Of a DNA stretch of 64,000 nt, positions 18,908 to 27,611 are shown in pieces. Source of the DNA: Vibrio tubiashii (lineage in GTDB: Bacteria; Pseudomonadota; Gammaproteobacteria; Enterobacterales; Vibrionaceae); NCBI RefSeq assembly GCF_028551255.1, contig NZ_CP117029.1, positions 2,294,001-2,358,000 of the forward strand, in the 5' to 3' direction. Below the pieces are notes generated by a model. The model worked only from the letters and a program-made list of their open reading frames with translations, did not search any database and had not been told where the DNA came from. Each line of letters begins with the position of its first letter. The stretch's first letter is position 1. The translations under genes and the position numbers were made by a program.

Positions 18908-19795
18908 ATGACAATTTACGCTAGCAATAAAGTGGTCGCTGTCGGTGGAGGCCACGGCCTTGGACGTATGCTTGCGGCACTCAAAGATTTTGGCTCAAAC
19001 GCAACGGGGATTGTTGCTACCACAGATAACGGCGGCTCCACTGGTCGCATTCGCAATTGCCAAGGCGGCATTGCATGGGGAGATACGCGCAACTGTATCA
19101 ATCAGCTTATCACTGACCCTTCCATCAGTTCGATGATGTTTGAATACCGCTTCAAAGGTGCCGGAGAACTTGATGGGCATAATCTGGGTAACTTGATGCT
19201 CACCGCCCTCGACAACCTGTCCGTTCGCCCTCTAGATGCTACAAACCTGATTCGCAATATGCTTAAGGTTGATGTCAATATCATTCCGATGTCGGAGCAC
19301 CCTTCAGATTTAAAAGCGCTCGCACCAGATGGGCGTTGGGTCACCGGAGAGACCAGTGTTGATGAGATGCCCGAAAAGTTGATTCGGCTCGATCTCGAAC
19401 CTGAAGTCCCTGCCACTAAAGAAGGTGTACAAGCTCTTGAAGAGGCTGACGCGATTATTCTCGGCCCTGGCAGTTTTCTGACCAGTATTATGCCGCCATT
19501 ACTGCTCCCTGAAATAGGACGAGCGATTGCCAATAACCGCAAAGCAAAACTGGTGTTTGTCGAGAACCTTTCGCCTGAGTACGGCCCTGCTGGGCAAATG
19601 ACATTACAAGAAAAATTGGAATGGTGTGAACGCTCTTGTCAAGGTCGCAAAATAGATGTGGTTTTGGGTGAAACACCTCATCCAGAGCTTGAAGAGTGGA
19701 ACTGCGTCACAACACCGCTAGCCTCACCCAATCGCGACTGGCGTCACGATAGGGCTAAGCTGCAACAAGCGATTGAGTGGTTACTGGTTGAATAG
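18908..19795 (+). CDS. yvcK: YvcK/CofD-like UDP-sugar-binding protein
   Basis: A 295-residue cytoplasmic Rossmann-fold protein of the YvcK branch of the CofD superfamily. In Bacillus, YvcK binds UDP-GlcNAc and is needed for growth on gluconeogenic carbon and for wall synthesis; the vibrio role is not established. Marks are VVAVGGGHGLGRML, TTDNGGSTGRIR, WGDTRNCINQL, LDGHNLGNLMLTAL and LGPGSFLTSIMP. In-frame TTG and ATG codons at 18881 and 18887 lack a ribosome binding site, while AAGAAG precedes the ATG at 18908. Its last 15 bases overlap the convergent end of luxU. Confidence 0.9.
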   Translation: MTIYASNKVVAVGGGHGLGRMLAALKDFGSNATGIVATTDNGGSTGRIRNCQGGIAWGDTRNCINQLITDPSISSMMFEYRFKGAGELDGHNLGNLMLTALDNLSVRPLDATNLIRNMLKVDVNIIPMSEHPSDLKALAPDGRWVTGETSVDEMPEKLIRLDLEPEVPATKEGVQALEEADAIILGPGSFLTSIMPPLLLPEIGRAIANNRKAKLVFVENLSPEYGPAGQMTLQEKLEWCERSCQGRKIDVVLGETPHPELEEWNCVTTPLASPNRDWRHDRAKLQQAIEWLLVE

Positions 19796-20122
19796 TTGCT
19801 GATATCTCTGCTGGGTTTCACTCAGTAGAGATAACATTTGCTGTTTATTGCTTTCTGATTCAAGAGAAGTACCAGACTTAGCACTAGAATCCACCTCTGC
19901 AGAATACGCACGAAGTGCTTCTGCACCAAAACTGGCCGCACTGCTTTTTAATGCGTGACTGATCTCTTTCAAGTACTGCTCTTGCTCTTGGCCTTCGATT
20001 TGCGAGAGCTTATCGATATACATTTGCAACTCGTTTAAAAATATCTCAAGCAAAACAGGGACATTTTCAGCACCAATTTCACTAGCGAGTCGGTCGATTT
20101 TACTTTGATCTAAAATGTCCAC
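19781..20122 (-). CDS. luxU: Phosphorelay protein LuxU
   Basis: Histidine phosphotransferase that moves phosphate from the hybrid autoinducer sensor kinases to LuxO. The 113-residue Hpt domain carries the phosphorylated histidine at His56 in ISHALKSSAASFGA, a segment nearly identical to V. harveyi LuxU. The frame runs further upstream, but the GTG at 20122, preceded by AAGGAAG, gives the usual start MDILDQ. The GTG shares its first G with the luxO TAG stop, so the two are translationally coupled. Confidence 0.96.
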   Translation of the reverse strand: MDILDQSKIDRLASEIGAENVPVLLEIFLNELQMYIDKLSQIEGQEQEQYLKEISHALKSSAASFGAEALRAYSAEVDSSAKSGTSLESESNKQQMLSLLSETQQRYQQLFNQ

Positions 20123-21516
20123 TATTGTACTTCCTTGGCATTCCACGCTTGTAGTTTTCTGTAAATGGTTGATGGGCTTACATCCAAATAGCCCGCAGCT
20201 TTCGGTATGTTACCATCACACGCTTTTATCGCCTGTTCAATGGCATTTTTCTCAGTAAGCCACAAAGGGAATATATCTTGTACTGAGACTGTTTCATTTT
20301 GCGGCCTCGTCACTCGAATCTCATTTTTTGATGGTTGATTGAGCGGTGGTGGCAACATGGCTAAATCAATCTCACGGCCGTTGTTTAACACCACCACATT
20401 ACGTAAGACATTTTGCAACTGACGTACATTACCCGGCCATTCGTAGCGCGAGAAACGATCGACAACCTCAGGCGCTAAACGAACAAAATCTTTACCCTCT
20501 TCCTTAGACATGAAACCCAGTAGTGAATAGGCAATTTCAATAATATCGTCACCGCGCTCACGCAAAGGTGGCAAATGAAGAGGGATAACATACAAACGAT
20601 AGTACAAATCTTCGCGGAAGCGCCCTTCTTCGACTTCTTTCCAAGGATCTTTATTGGTTGCACAAACAAAACGTACGTCCACGCTCTTCATCTTCGACGA
20701 ACCCACTTTCTGGAAGGTACCGGTTTGAATAAAACGTAACAGCTTAGTTTGCAAATCTAAGTCCATTTCACACAGCTCATCAAGGAAAAGCGTGCCGCCA
20801 TCAGCAAGCTCCGCCGCGCCTTGGCGATCCGTTGCAGCGCCAGTAAATGCGCCTTTGACGTGACCAAATAGCTCACTTTCAATCAAATCTTTTGGGATGG
20901 CAGCACAGTTGATGGCAATAAACGGTTTGTCACCGCGCTTACTGGTGGCGTGAATTGCTTCCGCACATACTTCTTTACCTGTACCACTTTCACCAGTGAT
21001 AAAAATACTGGCTTTACTCGTCGCCGCCGAGTCTATGGTTCTGTATACCGCCTGCATTGTTTGACTACTGCCGATAAAGCCTTGATAACCCTGACTTCCC
21101 GGGTTATCACCATCGTTTTTCAGCTTGTTCGCTTTACGCAGAGCATTATTAACCGTTACACGGAGTCGATCAGCTTCACAGGGTTTAATTAGGAAGTCTT
21201 GCGCGCCATGACGCATTGCTTCTACGGCGGTATCAATCGAACCATGCGCAGTCATAAAAATGACGGGCACATCCGGGTTCTTTTCTTTCACCGCATGCAA
21301 GACGTCCATACCAGTCATATCAGGTAATCGGAGATCGAGCAGGATAAGGTCAGGGGTTCTGAAATTGAGGCTATCAATGGCATCTCGGCCAGTGCCGACG
21401 ATGTTGATATCGATTTGAAGTGGCGTGAGATAAGAACGATACAGCGCCGCTACAGAGGCGGTATCTTCAACCATCAACAAATACTTTGAGTTTTTTGCTT
21501 GTGTATTATATTGCAT
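20122..21516 (-). CDS. luxO: Quorum-sensing response regulator LuxO
   Basis: NtrC-type sigma-54 activator of the Qrr small RNA genes at low cell density. In order: a receiver domain with phospho-acceptor Asp61 ([13 protein letters not shown]), an AAA+ domain with Walker A GESGTGKE, the sigma-54 contact loop GAFTGA and GTLFLDE, and a C-terminal Fis-type helix-turn-helix ([21 protein letters not shown]). The 464 residues match other vibrio LuxO proteins. The gene is divergent from qrr1, and a perfect LuxO site 50-62 bases before its start could allow both qrr1 activation and autorepression. Confidence 0.97.
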   Translation of the reverse strand: MQYNTQAKNSKYLLMVEDTASVAALYRSYLTPLQIDINIVGTGRDAIDSLNFRTPDLILLDLRLPDMTGMDVLHAVKEKNPDVPVIFMTAHGSIDTAVEAMRHGAQDFLIKPCEADRLRVTVNNALRKANKLKNDGDNPGSQGYQGFIGSSQTMQAVYRTIDSAATSKASIFITGESGTGKEVCAEAIHATSKRGDKPFIAINCAAIPKDLIESELFGHVKGAFTGAATDRQGAAELADGGTLFLDELCEMDLDLQTKLLRFIQTGTFQKVGSSKMKSVDVRFVCATNKDPWKEVEEGRFREDLYYRLYVIPLHLPPLRERGDDIIEIAYSLLGFMSKEEGKDFVRLAPEVVDRFSRYEWPGNVRQLQNVLRNVVVLNNGREIDLAMLPPPLNQPSKNEIRVTRPQNETVSVQDIFPLWLTEKNAIEQAIKACDGNIPKAAGYLDVSPSTIYRKLQAWNAKEVQ

Positions 21517-21565
21517 AACCTAGCCAAGGCATTCTTCGCATTTATATAAATAATCGCATTGCGCT

Positions 21566-21578
21566 TTGCATTATGCAA
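21566..21578. promoter_or_regulatory. LuxO binding site
   Basis: TTGCATTATGCAA matches the LuxO consensus TTGCA-W3-TGCAA exactly. It is centred about 95 bases upstream of the predicted qrr1 start. A degenerate partly overlapping copy (TTGCGCTTTGCA, 21559-21570) lies beside it. Confidence 0.8.
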
Positions 21579-21640
21579 TTTAAAACACGAAATAGTCCTG
21601 AATAGGGTGATGAATAACGCATTTTGAGGCCAATTTAATT

Positions 21641-21656
21641 TGGCACGCTATATGCT
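21641..21656 (+). promoter_or_regulatory. Sigma-54 promoter of qrr1
   Basis: TGGCAC GCTAT ATGCT has the -24 GG and -12 GC spaced by 12 bases. The predicted start, 21667, coincides with the first base of the conserved Qrr sequence. Confidence 0.85.
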
Positions 21657-21666
21657 AAATCTACTA

Positions 21667-21762
21667 TGACCCTCATGGGTCACCTAGCCAACTGACGTTG
21701 TTAGTGAACTTAGTATTCACAAATTACAGCCAGTAGAACCAAGTTTCTACTGGCTATTTTTT
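21667..21762 (+). ncRNA. qrr1: Qrr1 quorum-regulatory small RNA
   Basis: A 96-base Hfq-dependent type small RNA that base-pairs with quorum-sensing target mRNAs such as the LuxR/HapR-type master regulator. It opens with a short hairpin TGACCC-TCAT-GGGTCA. The invariant pairing core CCTAGCCAACTGACGTTGTT and TAGTGAA follow. It ends in a terminator with stem AGCCAGTAGAA/TTTCTACTGGCT and six T. Position between luxO and uvrB identifies it as Qrr1. The first stem-loop is shorter than in Qrr2-5 of V. harveyi as I recall them, a known feature of Qrr1. Confidence 0.93.
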
Positions 21763-21777
21763 CGTCTTAAATTCGTG

Positions 21778-23808
21778 TTAGCTATTAACAATAAACTGCT
21801 TGCGAAGCTTATCTATCTCATCCCTCTTCTGCGCTGCAAGTTCAAACTCTAAGTCTTGGGCATGTTGATACATCTGCGCTTCTAGTTTGCTAATCTCTTT
21901 ATCAAGTTGTTGAGGCGTCATCACATCATAGCTCTGCGAAGGCTCAGCCACTTTAGACAATGGGACAGTCTTGCTAGCGCGCTGCTTCTTACTCTTGGTA
22001 ATGTCACCTAGCTCCATAATGTCTTTAACATTACGTTTTAGCGCTTGAGGCTCAATGCCCATCTTCTCGTTGTAAGCTTGCTGTTTTTCACGTCGACGGT
22101 TGGTCTCTCCCATCGCTTTGTCCATTGACTTGGTAATGCTGTCAGCGTACAGAATCGCTTTACCCGCCACATTACGTGCTGCACGGCCAATCGTCTGGAT
22201 GAGCGAGCGCTCTGAACGCAAGAAACCTTCTTTATCAGCGTCTAAAATCGCCACTAAGGAGACTTCTGGCATATCTAAGCCTTCACGGAGTAAGTTGATC
22301 CCTACTAGCACATCAAATTCACCAAGACGCAAGTCGCGAATGATTTCGACCCTTTCCACCGTATCAATATCTGAGTGGAGGTAGCGAACCTTAACATCGT
22401 GCTCAGTGAGGTATTCAGTTAAATCTTCCGCCATTCTCTTGGTTAGCGTCGTCACCAGAACTCGCTCATCTTTAGCAGCGCGAATACGAATTTCTGACAG
22501 CAGATCATCCACCTGTGTGGCGACCGGACGCACTTCAAGTTGAGGATCGAGCAAGCCTGTAGGACGAACAACTTGATCCGCAATTTCACCATCCGATTTC
22601 TCTAGTTCATAGTTACCCGGCGTTGCAGAGACAAATATCGTCTGAGGCGAAATAGATTCAAACTCTTCGAACTTCATTGGTCGATTGTCGAGTGCCGAAG
22701 GCAGACGGAAACCAAACTCCACCAGCGTCTCTTTACGCGAGCGGTCACCTTTGTACATGGCACCAATCTGAGGCACGGTAACGTGGGATTCATCAATGAT
22801 CAGCAAACCATCGTGAGGCAAGTAATCAAACAAGGTTGGTGGCGGCTCACCCTCACTACGACCACTTAGATAGCGTGAGTAGTTTTCGATACCTGAACAA
22901 AATCCCAGCTCGTTCATCATCTCAATGTCAAACTGAGTACGCTGCGAGATACGCTGCTCTTCAAGCAGTTTGTTGTTATCAAGTAGGTGCTTCTTGCGCC
23001 CTTCAAGCTCCACTTTAATTTTCTCTATCGCATCAAGAATTCGCTCTCTTGGCGTAACATAGTGGGTTTTGGGATAAATCGTGTAACGTGCTAAGTCACG
23101 CTGTTTGACTGCTCCTGTCAGCGGATCAAACACACTAATACAATCAATCTCATCATCGAACATCTCGATACGCACCGCGTCTTGATCGGATTCAGCCGGA
23201 AAAATATCAATCACTTCGCCACGCACGCGGAACTGGCCGCGCTCAAATGCGACGTCATTACGGCTATATTGCAGCTCGGCCAGACGACGCAGAATATCGC
23301 GCTGATCCATCACATCTCCACGGCGGATATGTAGCATCATTTGCAGATAAGATTCAGGGTCACCCAAACCATAAATCGCCGACACAGAAGCGACAATAAT
23401 GGCATCTTTACGTTCTAACAGGGCTTTGGTCGCAGAGAGACGCATCTGCTCAATATGCGCGTTAACGGAAGCATCTTTCTCAATAAAGGTATCAGTCGTT
23501 GGCACATAAGCTTCAGGCTGGTAGTAATCGTAGTAAGAAACAAAGTATTCAACGGCATTATTAGGGAAGAAAGATTTCATCTCACCATAAAGCTGAGCCG
23601 CTAGCGTTTTATTCGGAGCAAGTAGAATAGCTGGACGCTGCGCGCTCGCAATTACATTGGCAAGTGTAAAAGTTTTTCCTGAACCAGTTACGCCAAGTAA
23701 AGTTTGGTGGGCTAAACCTGAATCAAGACCATCAAGCAGTTGCTCAATCGCGGTAGGCTGATCGCCAGAGGGCTTATAATCAGACACTAAATCAAAAACT
23801 TTACTCAT
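21778..23808 (-). CDS. uvrB: Excinuclease ABC subunit B
   Basis: DNA damage-verification helicase of nucleotide excision repair, loaded by UvrA2 and recruiting UvrC. The 676 residues are full length. Visible are Walker [14 protein letters not shown] near residue 39, the beta-hairpin region [12 protein letters not shown], helicase motifs ([42 protein letters not shown]), and a C-terminal UVR domain that contacts UvrC ([27 protein letters not shown]). A perfect LexA box lies 43 bases upstream, so it is SOS-controlled. Confidence 0.98.
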   Translation of the reverse strand: MSKVFDLVSDYKPSGDQPTAIEQLLDGLDSGLAHQTLLGVTGSGKTFTLANVIASAQRPAILLAPNKTLAAQLYGEMKSFFPNNAVEYFVSYYDYYQPEAYVPTTDTFIEKDASVNAHIEQMRLSATKALLERKDAIIVASVSAIYGLGDPESYLQMMLHIRRGDVMDQRDILRRLAELQYSRNDVAFERGQFRVRGEVIDIFPAESDQDAVRIEMFDDEIDCISVFDPLTGAVKQRDLARYTIYPKTHYVTPRERILDAIEKIKVELEGRKKHLLDNNKLLEEQRISQRTQFDIEMMNELGFCSGIENYSRYLSGRSEGEPPPTLFDYLPHDGLLIIDESHVTVPQIGAMYKGDRSRKETLVEFGFRLPSALDNRPMKFEEFESISPQTIFVSATPGNYELEKSDGEIADQVVRPTGLLDPQLEVRPVATQVDDLLSEIRIRAAKDERVLVTTLTKRMAEDLTEYLTEHDVKVRYLHSDIDTVERVEIIRDLRLGEFDVLVGINLLREGLDMPEVSLVAILDADKEGFLRSERSLIQTIGRAARNVAGKAILYADSITKSMDKAMGETNRRREKQQAYNEKMGIEPQALKRNVKDIMELGDITKSKKQRASKTVPLSKVAEPSQSYDVMTPQQLDKEISKLEAQMYQHAQDLEFELAAQKRDEIDKLRKQFIVNS

Positions 23809-23850
23809 ACTTCATCTCTGTCTAGTCATACGTTGTAGACTCTATTGTGG

Positions 23851-23866
23851 CTGTGTATATATACAG
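23851..23866. promoter_or_regulatory. LexA (SOS) box of uvrB
   Basis: CTGT-GTATATAT-ACAG matches the consensus CTGT-N8-ACAG perfectly and lies 43 bases before the uvrB ATG. Confidence 0.9.
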
Positions 23867-24307
23867 ACTCAAGCGATAACGAAAAAATTAATCTCTGTTT
23901 TGCATAAAGTGGCATTTTGCCGCTAGATCATTACCTTTAATCCTGATATTATCTTTCGCCCTGCTAGAGATCCACCTCGAAAACAAACCCAAACAAGCCC
24001 ACAGCTTATCCACATTTTTATCTTATTTTTAGTTTATTCCACACAATTCGAATATCGTCGAGTCGCTAATTTTCTCAACCTTTTTACGTTTAAATCGCTA
24101 TATAACAACACTTTACTGGTCAGCATTCCCAACTCTGCTCAATGAGAATGACTGCTATTTTTACAATTCTCTGACTTACTCAAATTTCACACACATAGTT
24201 ATCCACAATTTTGGTGGATAAGTAAATCTACCCCTTATTTGGTAAGGGCTTCAGGAAAGTAAAGTATTTTTTATGTGTTTTTTTTCGTTACAATCGCACT
24301 CTTCATA
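23867..24307. other. AT-rich intergenic region with DnaA-box-like sites
   Basis: No gene is visible in this stretch between uvrB and the tRNA-Asn promoter. It holds two perfect DnaA boxes TTATCCACA (24006-24014 and 24199-24207) and one single-mismatch box on the opposite strand (24213-24221, TTATCCACC). The sequence around them is rich in A and T. Confidence 0.6.
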
Positions 24308-24336
24308 TTGACACTACTCTAGCTGATCGCTAATAT
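24308..24336 (+). promoter_or_regulatory. Sigma-70 promoter of tRNA-Asn
   Basis: A consensus -35 TTGACA (24308-24313) and a -10 TAATAT (24331-24336) are separated by 17 bases. A GC-rich discriminator (TCGCC) follows, as in stringently controlled stable-RNA promoters. Confidence 0.85.
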
Positions 24337-24355
24337 TCGCCTCGCTCAAAGCAAT

Positions 24356-24431
24356 TCCCCCTTAGTTCAGTTGGTAGAACGGCGGACTGTTAATCCGTAT
24401 GTCGCAGGTTCGAGTCCCGCAGGGGGAGCCA
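24356..24431 (+). tRNA. tRNA-Asn (anticodon GTT)
   Basis: A 76-base tRNA with acceptor stem TCCCCCT/AGGGGGA, D-arm with GTTCAGTTGGTAGAAC, anticodon loop CTGTTAA, T-arm GGTTCGAGTCCC and an encoded CCA end. It has its own consensus promoter and is followed by the tail-repeat array. Confidence 0.97.
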
Positions 24432-24517
24432 AATTTAGAAAAAGCCGTGTCGTAAGACGCGGCTTTTTCGTATCCAATGCTCCTGGTTTGTGCCAAACCA
24501 ATGTCTCAGACCTAGCC

Positions 24518-24547
24518 GGCCGCGTTGAGTCCCGACAGAGGGGAGCC
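24518..24547 (+). pseudogene. tRNA-Asn 3'-end remnant 1
   Basis: GTTGAGTCCCGACAG and GGGAGCC align with the T-arm and acceptor 3' strand of the intact tRNA (24401-24430), with single-base gaps. The 5' half of the tRNA is absent, so this cannot form a tRNA. Confidence 0.7.
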
Positions 24548-24637
24548 AAATTCAGAAAAAAGCTCAGTCGAAAGACTGGGCTTTTTTCGTTTTTAGCTGC
24601 GACTTGCTTGTTCCAAGCAAATTTCTCAGAGCTGGCC

Positions 24638-24667
24638 GGCTGCGTTGAGTCCCGACAGCGGGATGCC
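24638..24667 (+). pseudogene. tRNA-Asn 3'-end remnant 2
   Basis: A second T-arm/acceptor remnant, GTTGAGTCCCGACAG then CGGGATGCC, is more decayed at the acceptor end than the first. Confidence 0.65.
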
Positions 24668-24748
24668 AAATTTAGAAAAAGCCGTGTCGTAAGACGCGGC
24701 TTTTTCGTATCTAATGCTCCTGGTTTGTGCCAAACCAATGTCTCAGAC

Positions 24749-25477
24749 CTACCCCACACTGTCGATGCGTATCATTACTGCATCGGGGCGCCAATATTCC
24801 AACTCACAATCCATTAGCTCGCCATCTTGTTTATAGTTGACTCGGCATATTTTCAATACGGGCTGCCCTTCCGCTAAGTTCAGTGCTTTAGCAACATGAG
24901 CAGGCGCAGACGTTGGAATTACATCAAAACGAGAACGCTTGGTTTCATAACCGTACTTATCTTGGTAAATACCGGTAAGCGACATGGTTAAGTTTTCCGA
25001 CAAAATATCAGTGAACAAAGTCGCCTTTAATACGTTCTCAACAAATAGAACGGCTCGACCATCTATGTATCGAAGGCGTTCAATAACGTGAATCGGGGTG
25101 ATCTGATCGATGTCTAATGCTTGGGCATATTCACCTGCTGCCATCTCACTGCGAACACTGACCAGTTTGGTTTCTGCAATGCGATCTTGCTGGCGAATCA
25201 TTTGATGGAAGTGCGAGCGTGATAACGGGTTGTAGCAAATGCGCTCTGGTGACACATACCAACCGCGACGCTCCTCGCGATAGATTAATCCCTCCGTTTC
25301 CAAAGAAACTAATGCATCTTTAATCGTAATTCGGGTTGTCGAGAACAGCTCACTAAGCTCTCTTTCTGAAGGAAGCTTTTGTCCCTCAGACATGAATCCC
25401 GAATCAATCTGCTCTCTTAAGCTCGCTTTAATTTTTCCAAGCTGAGTTCTGGATTGGCTAGTTGCCACTACTCTCAT
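24749..25477 (-). CDS. GntR/HutC family regulator with UTRA domain
   Basis: A 242-residue repressor-type protein. An N-terminal winged helix-turn-helix (about residues 10-75, with LPSERELSELFSTTRITIKDALVSLETEGLIYREERRGWYV) is followed by a UTRA effector-binding domain (about 90-238). The full sequence recalls the PhnR group linked to phosphonate use, but I cannot confirm this. It is divergent from the ABC transporter operon. A 16-bp sequence at its start codon is repeated exactly before the operon, which makes it the likely local regulator. Its stop codon is merged with the end of the tRNA tail array. Confidence 0.88.
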   Translation of the reverse strand: MRVVATSQSRTQLGKIKASLREQIDSGFMSEGQKLPSERELSELFSTTRITIKDALVSLETEGLIYREERRGWYVSPERICYNPLSRSHFHQMIRQQDRIAETKLVSVRSEMAAGEYAQALDIDQITPIHVIERLRYIDGRAVLFVENVLKATLFTDILSENLTMSLTGIYQDKYGYETKRSRFDVIPTSAPAHVAKALNLAEGQPVLKICRVNYKQDGELMDCELEYWRPDAVMIRIDSVG

Positions 25478-25492
25478 TACTGACCTAGTCCA
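25477..25492. promoter_or_regulatory. Putative GntR operator copy 1
   Basis: TTACTGACCTAGTCCA touches the start codon of the regulator gene. Its core TGACCTAGTCCA is an imperfect palindrome resembling HutC-subfamily sites with a central CTAG. An identical 16-mer lies at 25659-25674. Confidence 0.6.
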
Positions 25493-25658
25493 TTAGTTGG
25501 TTTATGAACAATCTAAGTCGTAGAGGTAACAGAAATATGACATACCCTATTTGCTGAACTAATCAACAAATGAAATATTACTGCCATTAAAACTCATTAA
25601 AACTGTCAAATAACTTGAGCGAAACCGTCACATTTTCTCCATAGCATACAAAACGAAC

Positions 25659-25674
25659 TTACTGACCTAGTCCA
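25659..25674. promoter_or_regulatory. Putative GntR operator copy 2
   Basis: This is an exact second copy of TTACTGACCTAGTCCA, placed immediately before the ribosome binding site of the binding-protein gene, where a bound repressor would block transcription of the operon. Confidence 0.6.
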
Positions 25675-25688
25675 GAAGGATGGAAACA

Positions 25689-26774
25689 ATGAAAACTTTG
25701 CTAAGTTGTTCAACTACTTTTTCTGTAAAGAAAATCGCGCCAGCAGCACTGATGGTCGCAACACTGTCAATGCCAGCAATGGCCAATGACGCAGACCTAG
25801 AAACACTGATTAAAGCCGCGCAAAAAGAAGGCGCCGTTTACAGCGTAGGTATGCCAGACAGTTGGGCAAACTGGAAAGATACTTGGGTAGACCTGAAATC
25901 AAACTACGGTTTAAAGCACCAAGATACCGACATGAGCTCAGCACAAGAGATTGCTAAGTTCGAAGCAGAGAAGAAAAACGCCACAGCAGATATTGGTGAC
26001 GTAGGTTTCGCCTTTGCACGAGTTGCTGTAAAGAAAGGCGTTACGCAACCATACAAACCAACAACGTGGAGCGATATTCCAGACTGGGCTAAAGATAAAG
26101 AGGGTCACTGGGCTTTAGCTTACACTGGCACCATTTCGTTTATCGCCAACAACAATCTTGTTAAAGACGCACCTAAATCTTGGGATGATCTACTAAAAGG
26201 TGATTACAAAGTTACCGTTGGAGACGTTGGTGTTGCTGCACAAGCAAACAATGCCATTCTTGCCGCCGCTTTCGCTAATGGCGGTGACGAATCGAACCTA
26301 AAGCCAGCCATCAAGTTTTTTGCTCAACTGGCAAAACAAGGTCGTTTGTCGTTCACCGATCCCAATATAGCTAACCTAGAGAAAGGTGAAGTTGAAGTCG
26401 CGATTATGTGGGACTTCAACGCACTTAACTACCGCGATAAGATCGACCGCGAGCGCTTTACCGTCAATATTCCGCAAGATGGCTCTGTGATTTCTGGTTA
26501 CACCACCATCATCAACAAGTACGCGAAAAACCCAAATGCAGCCAAACTGGCTCGTGAGTACATCTTTAGTGACCAAGGCCAAATCAATCTTGCTGAAGGC
26601 TATGCGCGCCCAATTCGCAGCAACATTACCCTACCAAAATCAGTTCAAGCCAAACTGATTGCCAACGACCAGTACAGCAATGTGCACCCAGTAACAGACT
26701 TCTCTGCATGGGAAAAATCAGCTCGTAAGCTACCACGTCAGTGGCAAGAAAACGTATTAATCCACCAGCAATAA
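25689..26774 (+). CDS. ABC transporter periplasmic substrate-binding protein
   Basis: A 361-residue extracellular solute-binding protein of the iron/spermidine/2-aminoethylphosphonate-like class. A signal peptide of about 30 residues ends at SMPAMA-ND. The mature part has the two-lobe pattern (EGAVYSVGMPDSW..., IGDVGFAFARVA, WALAYTGTISFIANNNLV, KSWDDLLKGDYKVTVGD). The substrate is unknown. A first ATG at 25680 is part of the ribosome binding site GAAGGA, so the ATG at 25689 is chosen. It heads a six-gene operon regulated by the divergent GntR protein. Confidence 0.9.
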   Translation: MKTLLSCSTTFSVKKIAPAALMVATLSMPAMANDADLETLIKAAQKEGAVYSVGMPDSWANWKDTWVDLKSNYGLKHQDTDMSSAQEIAKFEAEKKNATADIGDVGFAFARVAVKKGVTQPYKPTTWSDIPDWAKDKEGHWALAYTGTISFIANNNLVKDAPKSWDDLLKGDYKVTVGDVGVAAQANNAILAAAFANGGDESNLKPAIKFFAQLAKQGRLSFTDPNIANLEKGEVEVAIMWDFNALNYRDKIDRERFTVNIPQDGSVISGYTTIINKYAKNPNAAKLAREYIFSDQGQINLAEGYARPIRSNITLPKSVQAKLIANDQYSNVHPVTDFSAWEKSARKLPRQWQENVLIHQQ

Positions 26775-26786
26775 GAGTCAGTTGCC

Positions 26787-27611
26787 ATGAGCAATAAGGT
26801 TATCCTTGTTGTTTTAGATGGACTTAACTATCAGGTAGCCCGTGACTGCATGGGCTACCTAAATGGTCTTCTAGAACAACCCCATCCGAATCCAGCGATG
26901 CGCGCATCACTTTACCCAGTCCAAAGTGAGTTACCGTCGATGTCTCGCCCATTGTATGAGTGCATTCTAACTGGTATTCGCCCGGTAGAAAGTGGCATCG
27001 TCAACAATGATATCGTGCGCTTATCAAACCATGAATCCATCTTCAGCTTGGCGAAGGCACAAGGTAAAGTGACAGCCGCTGCCGCTTATCACTGGGTGAG
27101 TGAACTCTATAATCGAGCGCCGTTTAATCCAGTCACCGATCGCTTTACTCATGATGAATCACTCAATATCCAGCATGGCTGCTTCTACCACTGGGACCAC
27201 TACCCAGACGAAGCACTATTTTTAGATGCAGAGCATTTACGTCGTACTTATCAACCCGACTTTCTGCTGATTCACCCAATGAACATCGATGATATGGGCC
27301 ACAAGCACGGGCTAGATTCTCGCCAGTATCGCAATAGTGCTCGCGGTGCGGACATTATTCTTTCCAATTACATTGAGAATTGGTTAGCAGACGGCTACCA
27401 AGTTTTGATCACCAGTGACCATGGCATGAACAACGATCTCTCTCATGGGGGCATATTGCCTGAAGAGCGCGAAGTGCCTCTGTTTGTGATTGGCGATCTG
27501 TTTACTCATCAAGAATGTCACGTTAAGCAAACCGACCTTTGCGGACTTGTTTGCCAACTATTAAACCTTGACCACACTAAGCCTTACACTCAGGAATTGT
27601 TAGCCTTATGA
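26787..27611 (+). CDS. Alkaline-phosphatase-superfamily hydrolase
   Basis: A 274-residue enzyme of the nucleotide pyrophosphatase/phosphodiesterase (PF01663-like) type. Metal-ligand motifs are visible: VVLDGL at residues 7-12, the nucleophile region ELPSMSRPLYE, HPMNIDDMGHKHG, and TSDHGMNNDLSHGG. This set binds two zinc ions and cleaves phosphomonoesters, phosphodiesters or phosphonoacetate, depending on the member. There is no signal peptide, so it probably acts in the cytoplasm on imported substrate. It lies between the binding-protein and permease genes, and its stop overlaps the next start. Confidence 0.85.
   Translation: MSNKVILVVLDGLNYQVARDCMGYLNGLLEQPHPNPAMRASLYPVQSELPSMSRPLYECILTGIRPVESGIVNNDIVRLSNHESIFSLAKAQGKVTAAAAYHWVSELYNRAPFNPVTDRFTHDESLNIQHGCFYHWDHYPDEALFLDAEHLRRTYQPDFLLIHPMNIDDMGHKHGLDSRQYRNSARGADIILSNYIENWLADGYQVLITSDHGMNNDLSHGGILPEEREVPLFVIGDLFTHQECHVKQTDLCGLVCQLLNLDHTKPYTQELLAL

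Larger units (their letters stand above)
24431..24751 (+). repeat. tRNA-Asn tail array: three structured tandem units
   Basis: Three tandem units follow the tRNA: 24431-24547 (117 bases), 24548-24667 (120) and a shortened third, 24668-24751. Units 1 and 3 differ at one base over 84 (24475 C, 24712 T); unit 2 is diverged but keeps the layout. Each unit has a terminator hairpin (for example 24440-24469) and a second hairpin: TGGTTTG/CAAACCA in units 1 and 3, TTGCTTG/CAAGCAA in unit 2, with both changes compensated. Units 1 and 2 end in a decayed copy of the tRNA 3' end (GTTGAGTCCCGACAG...GCC at about 24518-24547 and 24638-24667). The array ends at the gntR stop codon and resembles in plan the tyrT/rtT repeats of E. 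coli. Confidence 0.85.

Noticed and set aside
24431..24751. CRISPR-like or integron array
   Set aside because: The units contain tRNA 3' remnants and terminators, without spacers, attC features or an integrase gene.
24367..24817. Open frames on both strands across tRNA-Asn and the tail array
   Set aside because: They run through a functional tRNA and RNA hairpins, and the repeat peptides simply reflect the tandem units.
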